Shown: positions 25,198 to 34,999, numbered from the stretch's first letter. The stretch: DNA of 64,000 bases from Rhodopseudomonas palustris HaA2 (GCF_000013365.1 NC_007778.1:5132501-5196500); one strand, 5' to 3'. Numbers and translations are program-made. Notes: generated by a model not told the origin, from the sequence alone.

Positions 25198-26262
25198 ATG
25201 CATAAGAAGACCGACACCGCCGACAAACCCCACGACGATCTGCGCTTTCTGCTGGAGAGCCACCCCGGACCCGACCAGGTCGTCGACATCGCCCCGGGCG
25301 TGCTGTGGCTGCGGCTGAAGCTGCCGTTCCGCCTCAACCACGTGAACATCTATCTGCTCGCCGATGGCGACGGCTGGGCGATGGTCGACACCGGCTTCGG
25401 CAACGACACCACGATCGCGGCCTGGGAAACGCTGTTCGACGGCGCGCTCAAAGGCTTCGCCATCAGCCGCGTGATCGTGACCCACGCCCACCCCGACCAT
25501 TTCGGCCAGGCCGGCTGGATCGTGCAGCGGTTCCGCTGCCCGTTCTACATGTCGCAGATCGAATATCTGCAGGGCGTCTATCATCAGAACCGCCGCAGCG
25601 AGGAGCGGCTCGTCAATTCGCGCGAGTTCTTCCACCGCCACGGCATGGACGACTCCATCACCGCGCAATTGCTCGGCCGCGGTCAGGACTATCTGAAGCG
25701 CGCGGTGCCGCTTCCGGCGGCGTATCGACGACTCACCAAGGGCGACCACATCCGGATCGGCACACGGACGTTTCGCATCATCACCGGCGCCGGCCACTCG
25801 CCCGATCAGGTGATGCTGTATTGCGCCGCCGACAAGCTGTTTCTCTCCGCCGATCAGGTGCTGAGCAAGATCTCCCCCAATGTCAGCGTCTGGGCGCACG
25901 AGCCGGACGAAGACGCGCTCGGCTCCTATCTGAAATCACTCGCCGAACTGACCACGCTGCTACCGGACGATGTGCTGGTGCTGCCGGGTCACGGCCTGCC
26001 CTTCCACGGCGTCAAGACCCGTATCAAGCAGCTCGCCGATCATCACGAGGAACGCTGCGGCGTGATCGCGGAGGCCTGCCGCGACCGGGCGATGAGTTCC
26101 GCCGAGCTGGTGCCGGTGGTGTTCCACAAGCACGTGCTGGATGCGCACCAGACCGGCTTTGCGGCCGGCGAACTGATCGCGCATGTCAACTACATGCTGG
26201 CGCGCAACCGCCTGACGATCGTCGACAAGGCCGACGGCATCCTGCGCTTCGCGGCCGCCTGA
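25198..26262 (+). CDS. MBL-fold metallo-hydrolase
   Basis: This 354-residue protein has the metal motif HAHPDHFG starting at H96 (HxHxDH), preceded by NHVNIYLLADGDGWAMVDTG. Later ligands are seen in GAGHSPDQVMLYC and VLPGHGLPFHGV. A C-terminal helical part (about 270-354) resembles the winged-helix tail of lactamase-B proteins related to LACTB2. The substrate is not known; ester or thioester hydrolysis is typical. The start at 25198 has GGGAG upstream. Confidence 0.88.
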   Translation: MHKKTDTADKPHDDLRFLLESHPGPDQVVDIAPGVLWLRLKLPFRLNHVNIYLLADGDGWAMVDTGFGNDTTIAAWETLFDGALKGFAISRVIVTHAHPDHFGQAGWIVQRFRCPFYMSQIEYLQGVYHQNRRSEERLVNSREFFHRHGMDDSITAQLLGRGQDYLKRAVPLPAAYRRLTKGDHIRIGTRTFRIITGAGHSPDQVMLYCAADKLFLSADQVLSKISPNVSVWAHEPDEDALGSYLKSLAELTTLLPDDVLVLPGHGLPFHGVKTRIKQLADHHEERCGVIAEACRDRAMSSAELVPVVFHKHVLDAHQTGFAAGELIAHVNYMLARNRLTIVDKADGILRFAAA

Positions 26263-26301
26263 GCCCGGCCGCGAAGCGGGACGGTGACCTCGGCCAATGC
26301 A

Positions 26302-26315
26302 TTGATCTTCATCAA
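26302..26315 (+). promoter_or_regulatory. FixK/FNR box upstream of hemA
   Basis: TTGATCTTCATCAA is an exact match to the TTGAT-N4-ATCAA site of FNR/FixK/AadR-type regulators. It lies 148 bases before the hemA start, in the intergenic gap, so low oxygen probably raises ALA synthesis. Rhizobial hemA genes are known FixK targets. Confidence 0.85.
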
Positions 26316-26463
26316 GCTTTGACCTGCGCGGGGAGCTGTTAGGCACGCCTCCGGCGCAGCCAATTGGACGAATTGCGCCTCGACATCCGAGCTGGAAGGG
26401 TTCTAATACCGAGGTCGCCCGTTGCGGCTCGTCGCTGTTTCCCGTCCCTTCCAGGTCATTGCA

Positions 26464-27693
26464 ATGCAGTACAGCAAATTCTTCGAGGACGCTCTCACCC
26501 GCCTGCACGACGAGCGCCGCTATCGCGTCTTCGCCGATCTCGAGCGCATCGCCGGCAGGTTTCCGCAGGCCGTGTGGCATTCGCCGACGGGTCCTCGCGA
26601 TGTCGTGATCTGGTGCTCGAACGATTACCTCGGCATGGGTCAGCACCCGAAAGTGATTGGCGCGATGGTCGAGACCACGACCCGGATCGGCACCGGCGCC
26701 GGCGGCACCCGCAACATCGCCGGCACGCACCATCCGCTGGTGCAGCTCGAGCGCGAAATCGCCGACCTGCACGGCAAGGAAGCGGCCTTGCTGTTCACCT
26801 CGGGCTACGTGTCGAACCAGACCGGCCTGTCGACGCTCGGCAAGCTGATCCCGAACTGCCTGATCCTGTCGGACGCGCTGAACCACAATTCGATGATCGA
26901 AGGCATCCGTCAGTCGGGCTGCGAGCGCGTGGTCTGGCGCCACAACGACACCGCCCATCTCGAAGAGCTGCTGATCGCCGCCGGCCCCGACCGGCCGAAG
27001 CTGATCGCATTCGAGAGCCTGTATTCGATGGACGGCGACACCGCGCCGCTGGCGAAGATCTGCGATCTCGCCGAGAAGTACGACGCGATGACTTATTGCG
27101 ACGAAGTCCACGCCGTCGGCATGTACGGGCCGCGCGGCGCCGGCGTCGCCGAACGCGACGGCGTGATGGCCCGCATCGACATCATCGAAGCGACGCTGGC
27201 GAAGGCGTTCGGCTGCCTCGGCGGCTACATCGCCGGCAAGGCCGACGTGATCGACGCGGTGCGCTCCTATGCGCCGGGCTTCATCTTCACCACCGCGCTG
27301 CCGCCGCCGATCTGCGCCGCCGCGACCGCCGCCATCCGCCACCTCAAGGCGTCGACCTGGGAACGCGAGCGCCACCAGGACCGCGCCGCGCGGGTCAAGG
27401 CCGTGCTGAACAATGCCGGCATCCCGGTGATGCCGACCGACACCCACATCGTGCCGGTGTTCGTCGGCGATGCCGAAAAATGCAAGATGGCGTCCGATCT
27501 GCTGCTCGAGCAGCACGGTATCTACATCCAGCCGATCAACTACCCGACCGTCGCCCGCGGCCTCGAGCGGCTGCGGATCACGCCGTCGCCGTATCACGAC
27601 GACAAGCTGATCGACGCGCTGGCCGAGGCGCTGGTCCAGGTCTGGGGCCAGCTCGGCCTGCCGCTCGGCGCCAAGGCGATCGCGGCCGAATAG
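26464..27693 (+). CDS. hemA: 5-aminolevulinate synthase
   Basis: This 409-residue PLP enzyme condenses glycine with succinyl-CoA, the first step of haem (and bacteriochlorophyll) synthesis by the Shemin route. Landmarks are [62 protein letters not shown] and the PLP lysine in [13 protein letters not shown]. The C-terminus carries [13 protein letters not shown]. The start at [11 protein letters not shown] is typical of alphaproteobacterial enzymes; an in-frame TTG at 26422 is less likely. The FixK box upstream points to oxygen control. Confidence 0.96.
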   Translation: MQYSKFFEDALTRLHDERRYRVFADLERIAGRFPQAVWHSPTGPRDVVIWCSNDYLGMGQHPKVIGAMVETTTRIGTGAGGTRNIAGTHHPLVQLEREIADLHGKEAALLFTSGYVSNQTGLSTLGKLIPNCLILSDALNHNSMIEGIRQSGCERVVWRHNDTAHLEELLIAAGPDRPKLIAFESLYSMDGDTAPLAKICDLAEKYDAMTYCDEVHAVGMYGPRGAGVAERDGVMARIDIIEATLAKAFGCLGGYIAGKADVIDAVRSYAPGFIFTTALPPPICAAATAAIRHLKASTWERERHQDRAARVKAVLNNAGIPVMPTDTHIVPVFVGDAEKCKMASDLLLEQHGIYIQPINYPTVARGLERLRITPSPYHDDKLIDALAEALVQVWGQLGLPLGAKAIAAE

Positions 27694-27823
27694 CCCGCGC
27701 GCCACGGCCGGCAAACGATTTTCGGCGGAGACGCCGCGCGACGGGGCAAAATCCCTGTCGCGTGCGGCGTTCCTACCCGCTAGAAATCCCGTCGGCGCAT
27801 GACGCGCGAGGAGCACCACAGCG

Positions 27824-30800
27824 ATGCTGCACGATTGGGGCGTGATCGCAGCCGCGCTCGCCTATATCGGCTTCCTCTTCTATGTCGCGAGTTTCGGCGA
27901 CCGGCTGTCGCAAGGCCAGCGCGAGCGCGCCGGTGGCCTGATCTATCCGCTGTCGCTGGCGATCTACTGCACCTCCTGGACGTTCTTCGGCTCGGTCGGC
28001 TTCGCCAGCCGCACCAGCATCGACTTCCTCGCGATCTATGTCGGGCCGATCCTGCTGATCGGCGTGTTCACGCCGCTGCTGCGTCGCGTCATCCGGCTGG
28101 CGAAATCGCAGAACATCACCTCGATCGCCGACTTCATCGCCGCCCGCTACGGCAAGAGCCAGAAGGTCGCCGCCACGGTGGCGATCATCGCCATCATCGG
28201 CTCGGTGCCCTACATCGCGCTGCAGCTCAAGGCGGTGGCATCGTCGCTGCAGACCATCCTCGGCGACGATCACAACATCGCCGAAATTCCGATCGTCGGC
28301 GACATGGCGCTGATCGTGGCGATCCTGATGGCGCTGTTCGCGGTGCTGTTCGGCGCCCGCCAGGCCAGCGCCACCGAGCATCAGCACGGCCTGATGCTGG
28401 CGATCGCCACCGAATCGATCGTCAAGCTGGTGGCGTTCATCGCTGCGGGGGTCTTCGTCACCTTCTGGATGTTCAGCCCGGCCGATCTGATCGAGCGGGC
28501 GATGAAGATGCCGGAAGCGGTGCGGGTGCTCGAATCGACGCCGTCGGCCACCACCTTTCTGACCATGACGGTGCTGTCGTTCTGCGCCTTTCTGATGCTG
28601 CCGCGGCAGTTCTATGTCGGCGTGGTGGAGAACACCAACGACGCCGAGGTCAGCCGCGCCCGCTGGATGTTCCCGCTGTATCTGATCGCGATCAATCTGT
28701 TCGTGATCCCGATCGCGCTGGCGGGGCTGGTGAAATTTCCGTTCGGCGCGGTCGACAGCGACATGTTCGTGCTGGCGCTGCCGATCGAGGCCAATGCGCC
28801 GCTGCTCAGCTTCATGGTGTTCATCGGCGGCCTGTCGGCGGCGACCGCGATGGTGATCGTCGAATGCGTGGCGCTGGCGGTGATGGTGTCGAACGATCTG
28901 GTGATGCCGCTGGTGCTGAAGCGCCACGGCGCGCCGCGCAACGACCAGCGCAGCTTCGGCGGCTTTCTGCTGACGGTGCGGCGGGTCGCCATCTTCGCGA
29001 TCCTGATCCTGGCCTATCTGTATTACCGCGCGCTCGGCAACACCCAGCTCGCCGCCATCGGCCTGTTGTCCTTCGCGGCGATCGCGCAGTTCGCGCCGGC
29101 GTTCTTCGGCGGGCTGATCTGGCGCCGCGCCACCGCGCGTGGCGCGATCGGCGGCATGATGATCGGCTTCGCGGCCTGGGCCTATACGCTGTTCATCCCG
29201 AGCTTCATGGAGGGCAGCACCGCGGGACTCGTGCTGTTGCAGCAAGGCCCGTGGGGAATCGAAGCGCTGCGGCCCCGGGCGCTGTTCGGCGCCGAATTGC
29301 CGCCGCTGGTGCACGGCGTGGTGTGGAGCCTGTCGCTCAATCTGTTCGCCTATATCGCGCTGTCGCTGCTGAGCCGGCCGTCGTCGATCGAGCGGCTGCA
29401 GGCCGAAGTGTTCGTGCCGGACACGCTGACGCCGATGACGCCGGCGTTCCGGCGCTGGCGCACCACCGTGACGGTGCAGGATATTCTCGGCGCGGTCGGG
29501 CAGTATCTCGGGCCGGAGCGGGCGCGGGACTCGTTTCGGTCGTTCGCGATCAGCCGCCGGTTGACGCTCGACCCGGCGGCGCCGGCGGATTTCGAACTGT
29601 TGAAGCACGCCGAGCACTTGATCGCGTCCTCGATCGGGGCGGCGTCGTCGCGGCTGGTGCTGTCGTTGCTGCTGCGCAAGCGCACCGTGTCGGCGGAAGC
29701 CGCGCTGAAGCTGCTCGACGACTCCCACGCGGCGCTGCATTTCAACCGCGAGATCCTGCAGACCGCGCTCAACCACGTCCGCCAGGGCATCGCGGTGTTC
29801 AACCCGGAGCTGCAGCTGATCTGCTCCAACCGGCAGTTCGGCGAGATCCTCGGGCTGCCGCCGCACATCATCCAGATCGGCATCCCGCTGATCGAGATCC
29901 TCGAATTCCTGTCGAGCGCCAGCGCCGGATCGGCCGATACAGAAGCGCAGACCCAGATGCGGCTCGCGTCCTATACCACCGAGGGCGAGCCGTTCCTGGA
30001 ACGGCTGCACGACCGCCATCTGGTGATCGAGGTCCGCGCCAACCGCATGCCGGACGGCGGGCTGGTGATCACTTTCTCCGACGTCACCCCGAGCTTCGAG
30101 GCGGCCGAGGCGCTGGAGCGCGCCAATGCCACGCTGGAGCGGCGGGTGCGCGAACGCACCGAGGAACTGACCCGGCTGAACTCGCAGCTCGCGCTGGCCA
30201 AGAGCACCGCCGAGGAAGCCAACATCTCCAAGACCCGGTTTCTGGCGGCGGCGAGCCACGACATCCTGCAGCCGCTCAACGCGGCGCGGCTGTACGCCAC
30301 CAGCCTGGTCGAGCGTCAGAACGGCGGCGAGGATTCGCGCCTGGTCGAGAACATCGACGAATCGCTCGAGGCGATCGAGGAGATCATCGGCGCGCTGCTC
30401 GACATCTCGCGGCTCGACGCCGGCGCGATGACGCCGTCGCTGACCAATTTCGTCATCGGCGATCTGATGCGCTCGCTGGAGATCGAATTCGCCCCGACCG
30501 CGCGCGCCAAAGGTCTGCAACTCATCTTCGTGCCGTGTTCGCTTCCGGTGCGGTCGGACCGTCTGATGCTACGCCGGCTGATGCAGAACCTGATCTCCAA
30601 CGCGATCAAATACACGCCGCAGGGCCGCGTGCTGGTCGGCTGCCGCCGCCAGGGCGAGTCCTTGAAGATCGGCATCTACGACACCGGCGTCGGCGTGCCG
30701 ATCCTCAAGCGCGGCGAGATCTTCAAGGAATTCCACCGGCTCGAACAGGGCGCCCGGATCGCCCGCGGCCTCGGCCTCGGGCTGTCGATCGTGGAGCGGC

Positions 30801-31333
30801 TGGCGCGGGTGCTGAACCACGGCATCACGCTCGACGCCAATCGCGGCGGCGGCTCGTGTTTCGCCGTCACCGTTCCGGTCGCCGCCGTCGTCAACCACAC
30901 CACCGCGGTGACCAGCGCGACGCCGCTGTCGCGCGCCTCGATGGCCGGCAGCCTGGTGGTGTGCATCGAGAACGATCCGGCGATCCTCGACGGCATGAAG
31001 ACGCTGCTGACGACCTGGGACGCCAGCGTGATCGCGGTGGCCGATCCGGACGCGGCGATCAAGGCGATCGAGTCGGCCGACCGGCGCATCACCGGGCTGC
31101 TGGTCGATTATCACCTCGATCGCGGCAACGGCATCGCGGCGATCCGCGACATCCGCGCCCGCTTCGGCGTCGCCATCCCGGCGATCCTGATCACCGCCGA
31201 CCGCAGCCCCGGCGTCCGCGCCGCCGCCCGGCAGGAGGAGATCGCGGTGCTGAACAAGCCAGTGAAAGCCGCCTCGCTCCGCGCGCTGCTCAACCAGTGG
31301 CACGCCCAGCAGAGCATCGCGGCGGCGGAGTAG
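27824..31333 (+). CDS. SSF-fused hybrid sensor histidine kinase (CrbS/CbrA-like)
   Basis: This 1169-residue protein has an N-terminal sodium:solute symporter-like domain of about 13 helices (residues 1-530; FGSVGFASRTSIDFLAIYVG, NITSIADFIAARYGKS). A linker and PAS region follow (about 650-760; NHVRQGIAVFNPELQLICSN), then a short coiled coil, HisKA with phospho-acceptor H812 in AASHDILQPLNAA, HATPase (NLISNAIKYTP, GLGLGLSIVERLA), and a C-terminal receiver with D1095 in LLVDYHLDRGNG. The layout matches CrbS/MxtR-type kinases that control acetate use in gammaproteobacteria. The signal here is unknown. Its likely partner regulator is convergent, 208 bases downstream. Confidence 0.9.
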   Translation: MLHDWGVIAAALAYIGFLFYVASFGDRLSQGQRERAGGLIYPLSLAIYCTSWTFFGSVGFASRTSIDFLAIYVGPILLIGVFTPLLRRVIRLAKSQNITSIADFIAARYGKSQKVAATVAIIAIIGSVPYIALQLKAVASSLQTILGDDHNIAEIPIVGDMALIVAILMALFAVLFGARQASATEHQHGLMLAIATESIVKLVAFIAAGVFVTFWMFSPADLIERAMKMPEAVRVLESTPSATTFLTMTVLSFCAFLMLPRQFYVGVVENTNDAEVSRARWMFPLYLIAINLFVIPIALAGLVKFPFGAVDSDMFVLALPIEANAPLLSFMVFIGGLSAATAMVIVECVALAVMVSNDLVMPLVLKRHGAPRNDQRSFGGFLLTVRRVAIFAILILAYLYYRALGNTQLAAIGLLSFAAIAQFAPAFFGGLIWRRATARGAIGGMMIGFAAWAYTLFIPSFMEGSTAGLVLLQQGPWGIEALRPRALFGAELPPLVHGVVWSLSLNLFAYIALSLLSRPSSIERLQAEVFVPDTLTPMTPAFRRWRTTVTVQDILGAVGQYLGPERARDSFRSFAISRRLTLDPAAPADFELLKHAEHLIASSIGAASSRLVLSLLLRKRTVSAEAALKLLDDSHAALHFNREILQTALNHVRQGIAVFNPELQLICSNRQFGEILGLPPHIIQIGIPLIEILEFLSSASAGSADTEAQTQMRLASYTTEGEPFLERLHDRHLVIEVRANRMPDGGLVITFSDVTPSFEAAEALERANATLERRVRERTEELTRLNSQLALAKSTAEEANISKTRFLAAASHDILQPLNAARLYATSLVERQNGGEDSRLVENIDESLEAIEEIIGALLDISRLDAGAMTPSLTNFVIGDLMRSLEIEFAPTARAKGLQLIFVPCSLPVRSDRLMLRRLMQNLISNAIKYTPQGRVLVGCRRQGESLKIGIYDTGVGVPILKRGEIFKEFHRLEQGARIARGLGLGLSIVERLARVLNHGITLDANRGGGSCFAVTVPVAAVVNHTTAVTSATPLSRASMAGSLVVCIENDPAILDGMKTLLTTWDASVIAVADPDAAIKAIESADRRITGLLVDYHLDRGNGIAAIRDIRARFGVAIPAILITADRSPGVRAAARQEEIAVLNKPVKAASLRALLNQWHAQQSIAAAE

Positions 31334-31416
31334 CGATCCGCAACCACGCCGGACGCACCTCCTCGAGGAGCCCGGCGGGAATGGGCCATCAAGATCGGGC
31401 ATTTTCGATTCAACGC

Positions 31417-31505
31417 GTCGTGCCCGGCCTTGTGCCGGGCATCCACGTCTTGCAGCGGAAGCCGCAAGAAAGGCGTGGATGGCCGGGACGAGCCCGGCCA
31501 TGACG
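31417..31505. repeat. Composite GCCCGGC/GGCCGGGA inverted repeat
   Basis: CGTCGTGCCCGGCCTTGTG on the left and GGCCGGGACGAGCCCGGCCA on the right flank ATCCACG...CGTGGAT arms. Related elements are at 2501-2533 and 52068-52157. It separates the convergent kinase and regulator genes. Confidence 0.8.
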
Positions 31506-31541
31506 AATATTCGGTATTCGGAAAGTGAACGGAGTCGGCGG

Positions 31542-32216
31542 CTACGCCACCGGCTCGTCCTGGCGCCACTGGCTGCCGGAGATCTTCGCCGCGGCGATCA
31601 CCGCCTGGGTGCGGCTTTCGACGCCGAGCTTCTGCAGGATCGCCGAGACATGCGCCTTGATGGTGGCTTCCGAGACGCCGAGCTCGTAGGCGATCTGCTT
31701 GTTGAGCAGCCCTTCGGACAGCATCATCAGCACCCGCACCTGCTGCGGTGTCAGCGTCACCAGCCGGTCGCGCAGCTTGCTGGTCTCCGGATCGGCGGCC
31801 GCCGACAGATCGACATCCGGCGGCACCCAGACGTCGCCGTCCAGCACCCGCAGGATCGCGTCGCCGAGCTTCTCGACCCCGAACCGCTTCGGCACGAAAC
31901 CGGACGCGCCGAAATCCAGCGAGCGCCGGATGGTCTCGACATCGTCGCTGGCCGAGACCACCACGACGGGGATCGCCGGATACTGCGCGCGCAGATAGAT
32001 CAGCCCGGAAAATCCGCTGATCCCGGGCATCTTCAGGTCGAGCAGGACAAGATCGACGTCGCCGTCGCGCTCGAGCATCGCGGTGAGGTCCTCGAACGAC
32101 CCGGCCTCGCCGATCTTCGCACCGGGAACGACGCTGGAAACCGCCAACCGCAAGGCGTCGCGGAACAGCGGGTGGTCATCGGCAATGATCAAATGCGTGC
32201 TGGCGGGCGTGCTCAT
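31542..32216 (-). CDS. LuxR/NarL-type response regulator
   Basis: This 224-residue regulator has a receiver domain (residues 8-125) with acidic pair D13-D14, phospho-acceptor D60 in VLLDLKMPG, and a Lys near VPKRFG. A GerE-type helix-turn-helix follows (about 150-215; TPQQVRVLMMLSEGLLNKQI, VSEATIKAHVSAIL). The family is that of CrbR/ErdR, the partner of SSF-type kinases, and the kinase gene is next door. Start 32216 has AAGGGAC upstream. It is divergent from the MHS transporter, which is a candidate target. Confidence 0.9.
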   Translation of the reverse strand: MSTPASTHLIIADDHPLFRDALRLAVSSVVPGAKIGEAGSFEDLTAMLERDGDVDLVLLDLKMPGISGFSGLIYLRAQYPAIPVVVVSASDDVETIRRSLDFGASGFVPKRFGVEKLGDAILRVLDGDVWVPPDVDLSAAADPETSKLRDRLVTLTPQQVRVLMMLSEGLLNKQIAYELGVSEATIKAHVSAILQKLGVESRTQAVIAAAKISGSQWRQDEPVA

Positions 32217-32531
32217 GGGTGTCCCTTGTGCGCAGACTGGAACCGAACGGTCGCATTCAGGCCCGCGGTTGGCAGGTCGGATTGGAAGTGTCGCCCTAAG
32301 GTCGACGGCTGGCAAGGCGTGTTCGGCTGCCTTGGCGTACCACCCTGCGCCGTTCGAACATGAAAAACATTGAGCAAGCGCAAGAACGCAACAGGAACGC
32401 GAGCCGAAAGTCGTAATGCCGCACGTTGATGGCAATGTTACCGTTCGCCCAACGCACCGCGTCGGAATTCCGCTTTCATTCCGTAACGCGGCAAGAAACG
32501 CCATTATTTTATCAAGGGGAGGTAATCGCTT
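32217..32531. other. Divergent promoter region between regulator and MHS transporter
   Basis: 315 bases without a gene. The right part is AT-richer and ends in AGGGGAGGT before the transporter start. No clear consensus promoter or palindrome was picked out by eye; a binding site of the neighbouring response regulator would be expected here. Confidence 0.4.
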
Positions 32532-34196
32532 ATGTCTAGTTATGCCGCAACGCAGCGGCGGTCCGGCGGAATGACCAAGGACGAACGTTTCGTCATTGTC
32601 GCATCCTCGCTCGGCACCGTTTTCGAATGGTACGATTTCTATCTGTACGGGTCGCTCGCCGCGATCATCGGCGCGCAGTTCTTCAGCGCCTACCCGCCCG
32701 CCACACGCGACATTTTCGCCCTTCTGGCGTTCGCCGCCGGCTTCCTGGTGCGCCCGTTCGGCGCCATCGTGTTCGGCCGCATCGGCGACATCGTCGGCCG
32801 CAAATACACCTTCCTCGTCACCATTCTGATCATGGGCCTGTCGACCTTCATCGTCGGCCTGCTGCCCAATGCGGCGACCATCGGCATTGCGGCGCCGATC
32901 ATCCTGATCTGTCTGCGTCTGCTGCAGGGCCTCGCGCTCGGCGGCGAATATGGCGGCGCGGCGACCTATGTGGCCGAGCATGCTCCACCCGGCAAACGCG
33001 GCTACTACACGTCGTTCATCCAGACCACCGCCACGCTCGGCCTGTTCCTGTCGCTGATCGTGATCCTGGTCACCCGCACGGTGCTGGGCGAACCGGAATT
33101 CGCCGCCTGGGGTTGGCGCATTCCGTTCCTGGTATCGGTCGCGCTGCTCGGCGTCTCGGTCTGGATCCGGCTGCGGCTGAACGAATCGCCCGTGTTCCAG
33201 AAGATGAAGGAAGAGGGCAAGAGTTCGAAAGCGCCTCTGACCGAAGCCTTCGCCAATTGGGGCAACGCCAAGATCGTGCTGATCGCCCTGTTCGGCGGCG
33301 TGATGGGCCAGGGCGTGGTCTGGTACACCGGCCAGTTCTACGCGCTGTTCTTCCTGCAATCGATCCTGAAGGTCGACGGCTACACGTCGAACCTGCTGAT
33401 CGCCTGGTCGCTGCTGCTCGGCACCTTCTTCTTCATCTTCTTCGGCTGGCTGTCGGACAAGATCGGCCGCAAGCCGATCATCCTGACCGGCTGCGCGATC
33501 GCCGCGCTGTCGTTCTTCCCGATCTTCAAGGCGATCACGACCAACGCCAACCCGGCGCTGGAGCGGGCCATCGAGACCGTCAAGGTCGAGGTGGTGTCGG
33601 ATCCCGCGCTGTGCGGCGACCTGTTCAACCCGGTCGGCACCCGCGTGTTCACCGCGCCTTGCGACACTGCGCGCGCCTACCTGTCGCAGTCGTCGGTGAA
33701 GTACTCGACCGCGAAGGGCCCGGCGGGCTCGGGCGTCAAGGTGCTCGTGAACGGCGCCGAGGTGCCCTACGTCGACGCCAAGACCTCCAACCCGGCGGTG
33801 CTGGCGGCGATCCAGGCGGCGGGCTATCCGAAGGCCGGCAACGCCGAGATCATCAAGATGGCGCATCCGTTCGACGTCTTCCAGCCGCGCATCGCGGCGA
33901 CGATCGGGCTGCTGTTCGTGCTGGTGCTGTTCGTCACCATGGTCTACGGGCCGATCGCCGCGATGCTGGTCGAACTGTTCCCGACCCGCATCCGCTACAC
34001 CTCGATGTCGCTGCCCTATCACATCGGCAACGGCTGGTTCGGCGGCCTGCTGCCGGCGACCGCCTTCGCCATCGTGGCGTCGACCGGCGATATCTACGCC
34101 GGCCTCTGGTATCCGATCATCTTCGCGTCGATCACCGTGGTGATCGGCCTGATCTTCCTGCCCGAGACCAAGAACGTCGATATCAGCAGGAACTGA
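32532..34196 (+). CDS. MFS transporter, metabolite:H+ symporter (MHS) family
   Basis: This 554-residue membrane protein has twelve predicted helices. MHS landmarks are SSLGTVFEWYDFYLYGSLAA, RPFGAIVFGRIGDIVGRKY, LQGLALGGEYGGAATYVAEH and FGWLSDKIGRKP. An insertion of about 110 residues (about 340-450) between two late helices has two Cys (DPALCGDLF, FTAPCDTA) and probably forms an extracytoplasmic loop. Substrates of the family are carboxylates, shikimate, proline or betaine; this one is undetermined. The adjacent SSF-kinase system suggests an organic acid. Ribosome site AGGGGAGGT precedes the start. Confidence 0.9.
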   Translation: MSSYAATQRRSGGMTKDERFVIVASSLGTVFEWYDFYLYGSLAAIIGAQFFSAYPPATRDIFALLAFAAGFLVRPFGAIVFGRIGDIVGRKYTFLVTILIMGLSTFIVGLLPNAATIGIAAPIILICLRLLQGLALGGEYGGAATYVAEHAPPGKRGYYTSFIQTTATLGLFLSLIVILVTRTVLGEPEFAAWGWRIPFLVSVALLGVSVWIRLRLNESPVFQKMKEEGKSSKAPLTEAFANWGNAKIVLIALFGGVMGQGVVWYTGQFYALFFLQSILKVDGYTSNLLIAWSLLLGTFFFIFFGWLSDKIGRKPIILTGCAIAALSFFPIFKAITTNANPALERAIETVKVEVVSDPALCGDLFNPVGTRVFTAPCDTARAYLSQSSVKYSTAKGPAGSGVKVLVNGAEVPYVDAKTSNPAVLAAIQAAGYPKAGNAEIIKMAHPFDVFQPRIAATIGLLFVLVLFVTMVYGPIAAMLVELFPTRIRYTSMSLPYHIGNGWFGGLLPATAFAIVASTGDIYAGLWYPIIFASITVVIGLIFLPETKNVDISRN

Positions 34197-34248
34197 CGCT
34201 GATCAGTCCGGCGCCGTGCGCGCCGGACTTGTTCTGCCGACGCATTTC

Positions 34249-34275
34249 GGCCGCGGAGCAATCCGCGGCCGTTTT
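34249..34275 (+). terminator. Intrinsic terminator of the MHS transporter gene
   Basis: Arms GGCCGCGGA (34249-34257) and TCCGCGGCC (34262-34270), then GTTTT. A second perfect hairpin (GTCCGGCGC/GCGCCGGAC, 34206-34228) lies just upstream. Confidence 0.8.
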
Positions 34276-34302
34276 GTTTGAAGCAAGCGTCGCGCCCGCG
34301 TC

Positions 34303-34502
34303 GCCCTCACCCCAACCCTCTCTCGCAAGCGGGAGAGGGAGCGCTCAGCGGCTGATTGATCATCTTCACAAGCAAAGCGTCATCCTGAGGTGCACCTCCT
34401 GACGCGCATCAGCGCGACAGGAGGTGCCTCGAAGGATGGGCCACAGTGTCGTTGCTCATCCTTCGAGGCCCGCCGCGGCGCGGCGAGCACCTCAGGATGA
34501 CG
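34303..34502. repeat. Mixed repeat block: one CTCTCNCGC palindrome and two CATCCTGAGG palindromes
   Basis: An element CCCTCTCTCGCAAGCGGGAGAG lies at about 34316-34338, followed by two CATCCTGAGG...CCTCGAAGGATG palindromes at about 34380-34438 and 34457-34502 in opposite orientation. Most of the 329-base gap 34197-34525 is filled by these and the terminator; no gene is seen. Confidence 0.85.
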
Positions 34503-34525
34503 CTGCGGCTCGAATGCGCATGGGA

Positions 34526-34999
34526 TCAGCGCGTCGTTCCGAGAAACTGCAGCACGATCTCGCGGCGGTGCGGACGGCGGCGGTGCTCGATCAGATAGAT
34601 GCCCTGCCAGGTACCCAGCGCGAGCCGGCCTTGCAGCACCGGGATCTGCAGCGAGGTCGCGGTCAGCATCGCCTTGACATGCGCCGGCATGTCGTCCGGT
34701 CCCTCGGTGTCGTGCGCCCAGCCCGCATTCTCCGGCGCCAGCCGGTTCAGCACCGTGGCGAGATCGATCAGTACCGTCGGATCGGCGTTCTCCTGGATCG
34801 TCAGCGACGCCGAGGTGTGGCGCACGAACAGCGTCAACGCGCCGTCCTGCGCCTTCGCCTCGGCGATGAACTTCGCCGCTTCGCCAGTGATATCGAGGAA
34901 GCCGGCGCCGCCGGTCTGCACGGTGAGCAGCGACGAGGCGACGTGGGTCACCGAGGCTGCTCTCACCGGCGCGCGCGTCATCGTGCGGGGTGCAGTCAT
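34526..34999 (-). CDS. YjbQ/UPF0047 family protein (secondary thiamine-phosphate synthase type)
   Basis: This 157-residue single-domain protein shows the family signature VRHTSASLTIQENADP (about residues 70-85), the mid-section WAHDTEGPDDMPAHVKAML and the C-terminal LALGTWQGIYLIEHRRRPH. Members have weak thiamine-phosphate synthase activity, but the physiological role is unclear. The start at 34999 has GAGG five bases upstream. Confidence 0.9.
   Translation of the reverse strand: MTAPRTMTRAPVRAASVTHVASSLLTVQTGGAGFLDITGEAAKFIAEAKAQDGALTLFVRHTSASLTIQENADPTVLIDLATVLNRLAPENAGWAHDTEGPDDMPAHVKAMLTATSLQIPVLQGRLALGTWQGIYLIEHRRRPHRREIVLQFLGTTR

Noticed and set aside
27773-30520. 915-residue minus-strand frame opposite the hybrid kinase
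   Set aside because: The composition (Arg, Gln, His, Asp runs) mirrors the coding strand, while the plus strand has a full set of kinase domains.
34352-34372. Possible second FNR box (TTGATCATCTTCAC)
   Set aside because: The right half does not match ATCAA, and there is no gene start close by.
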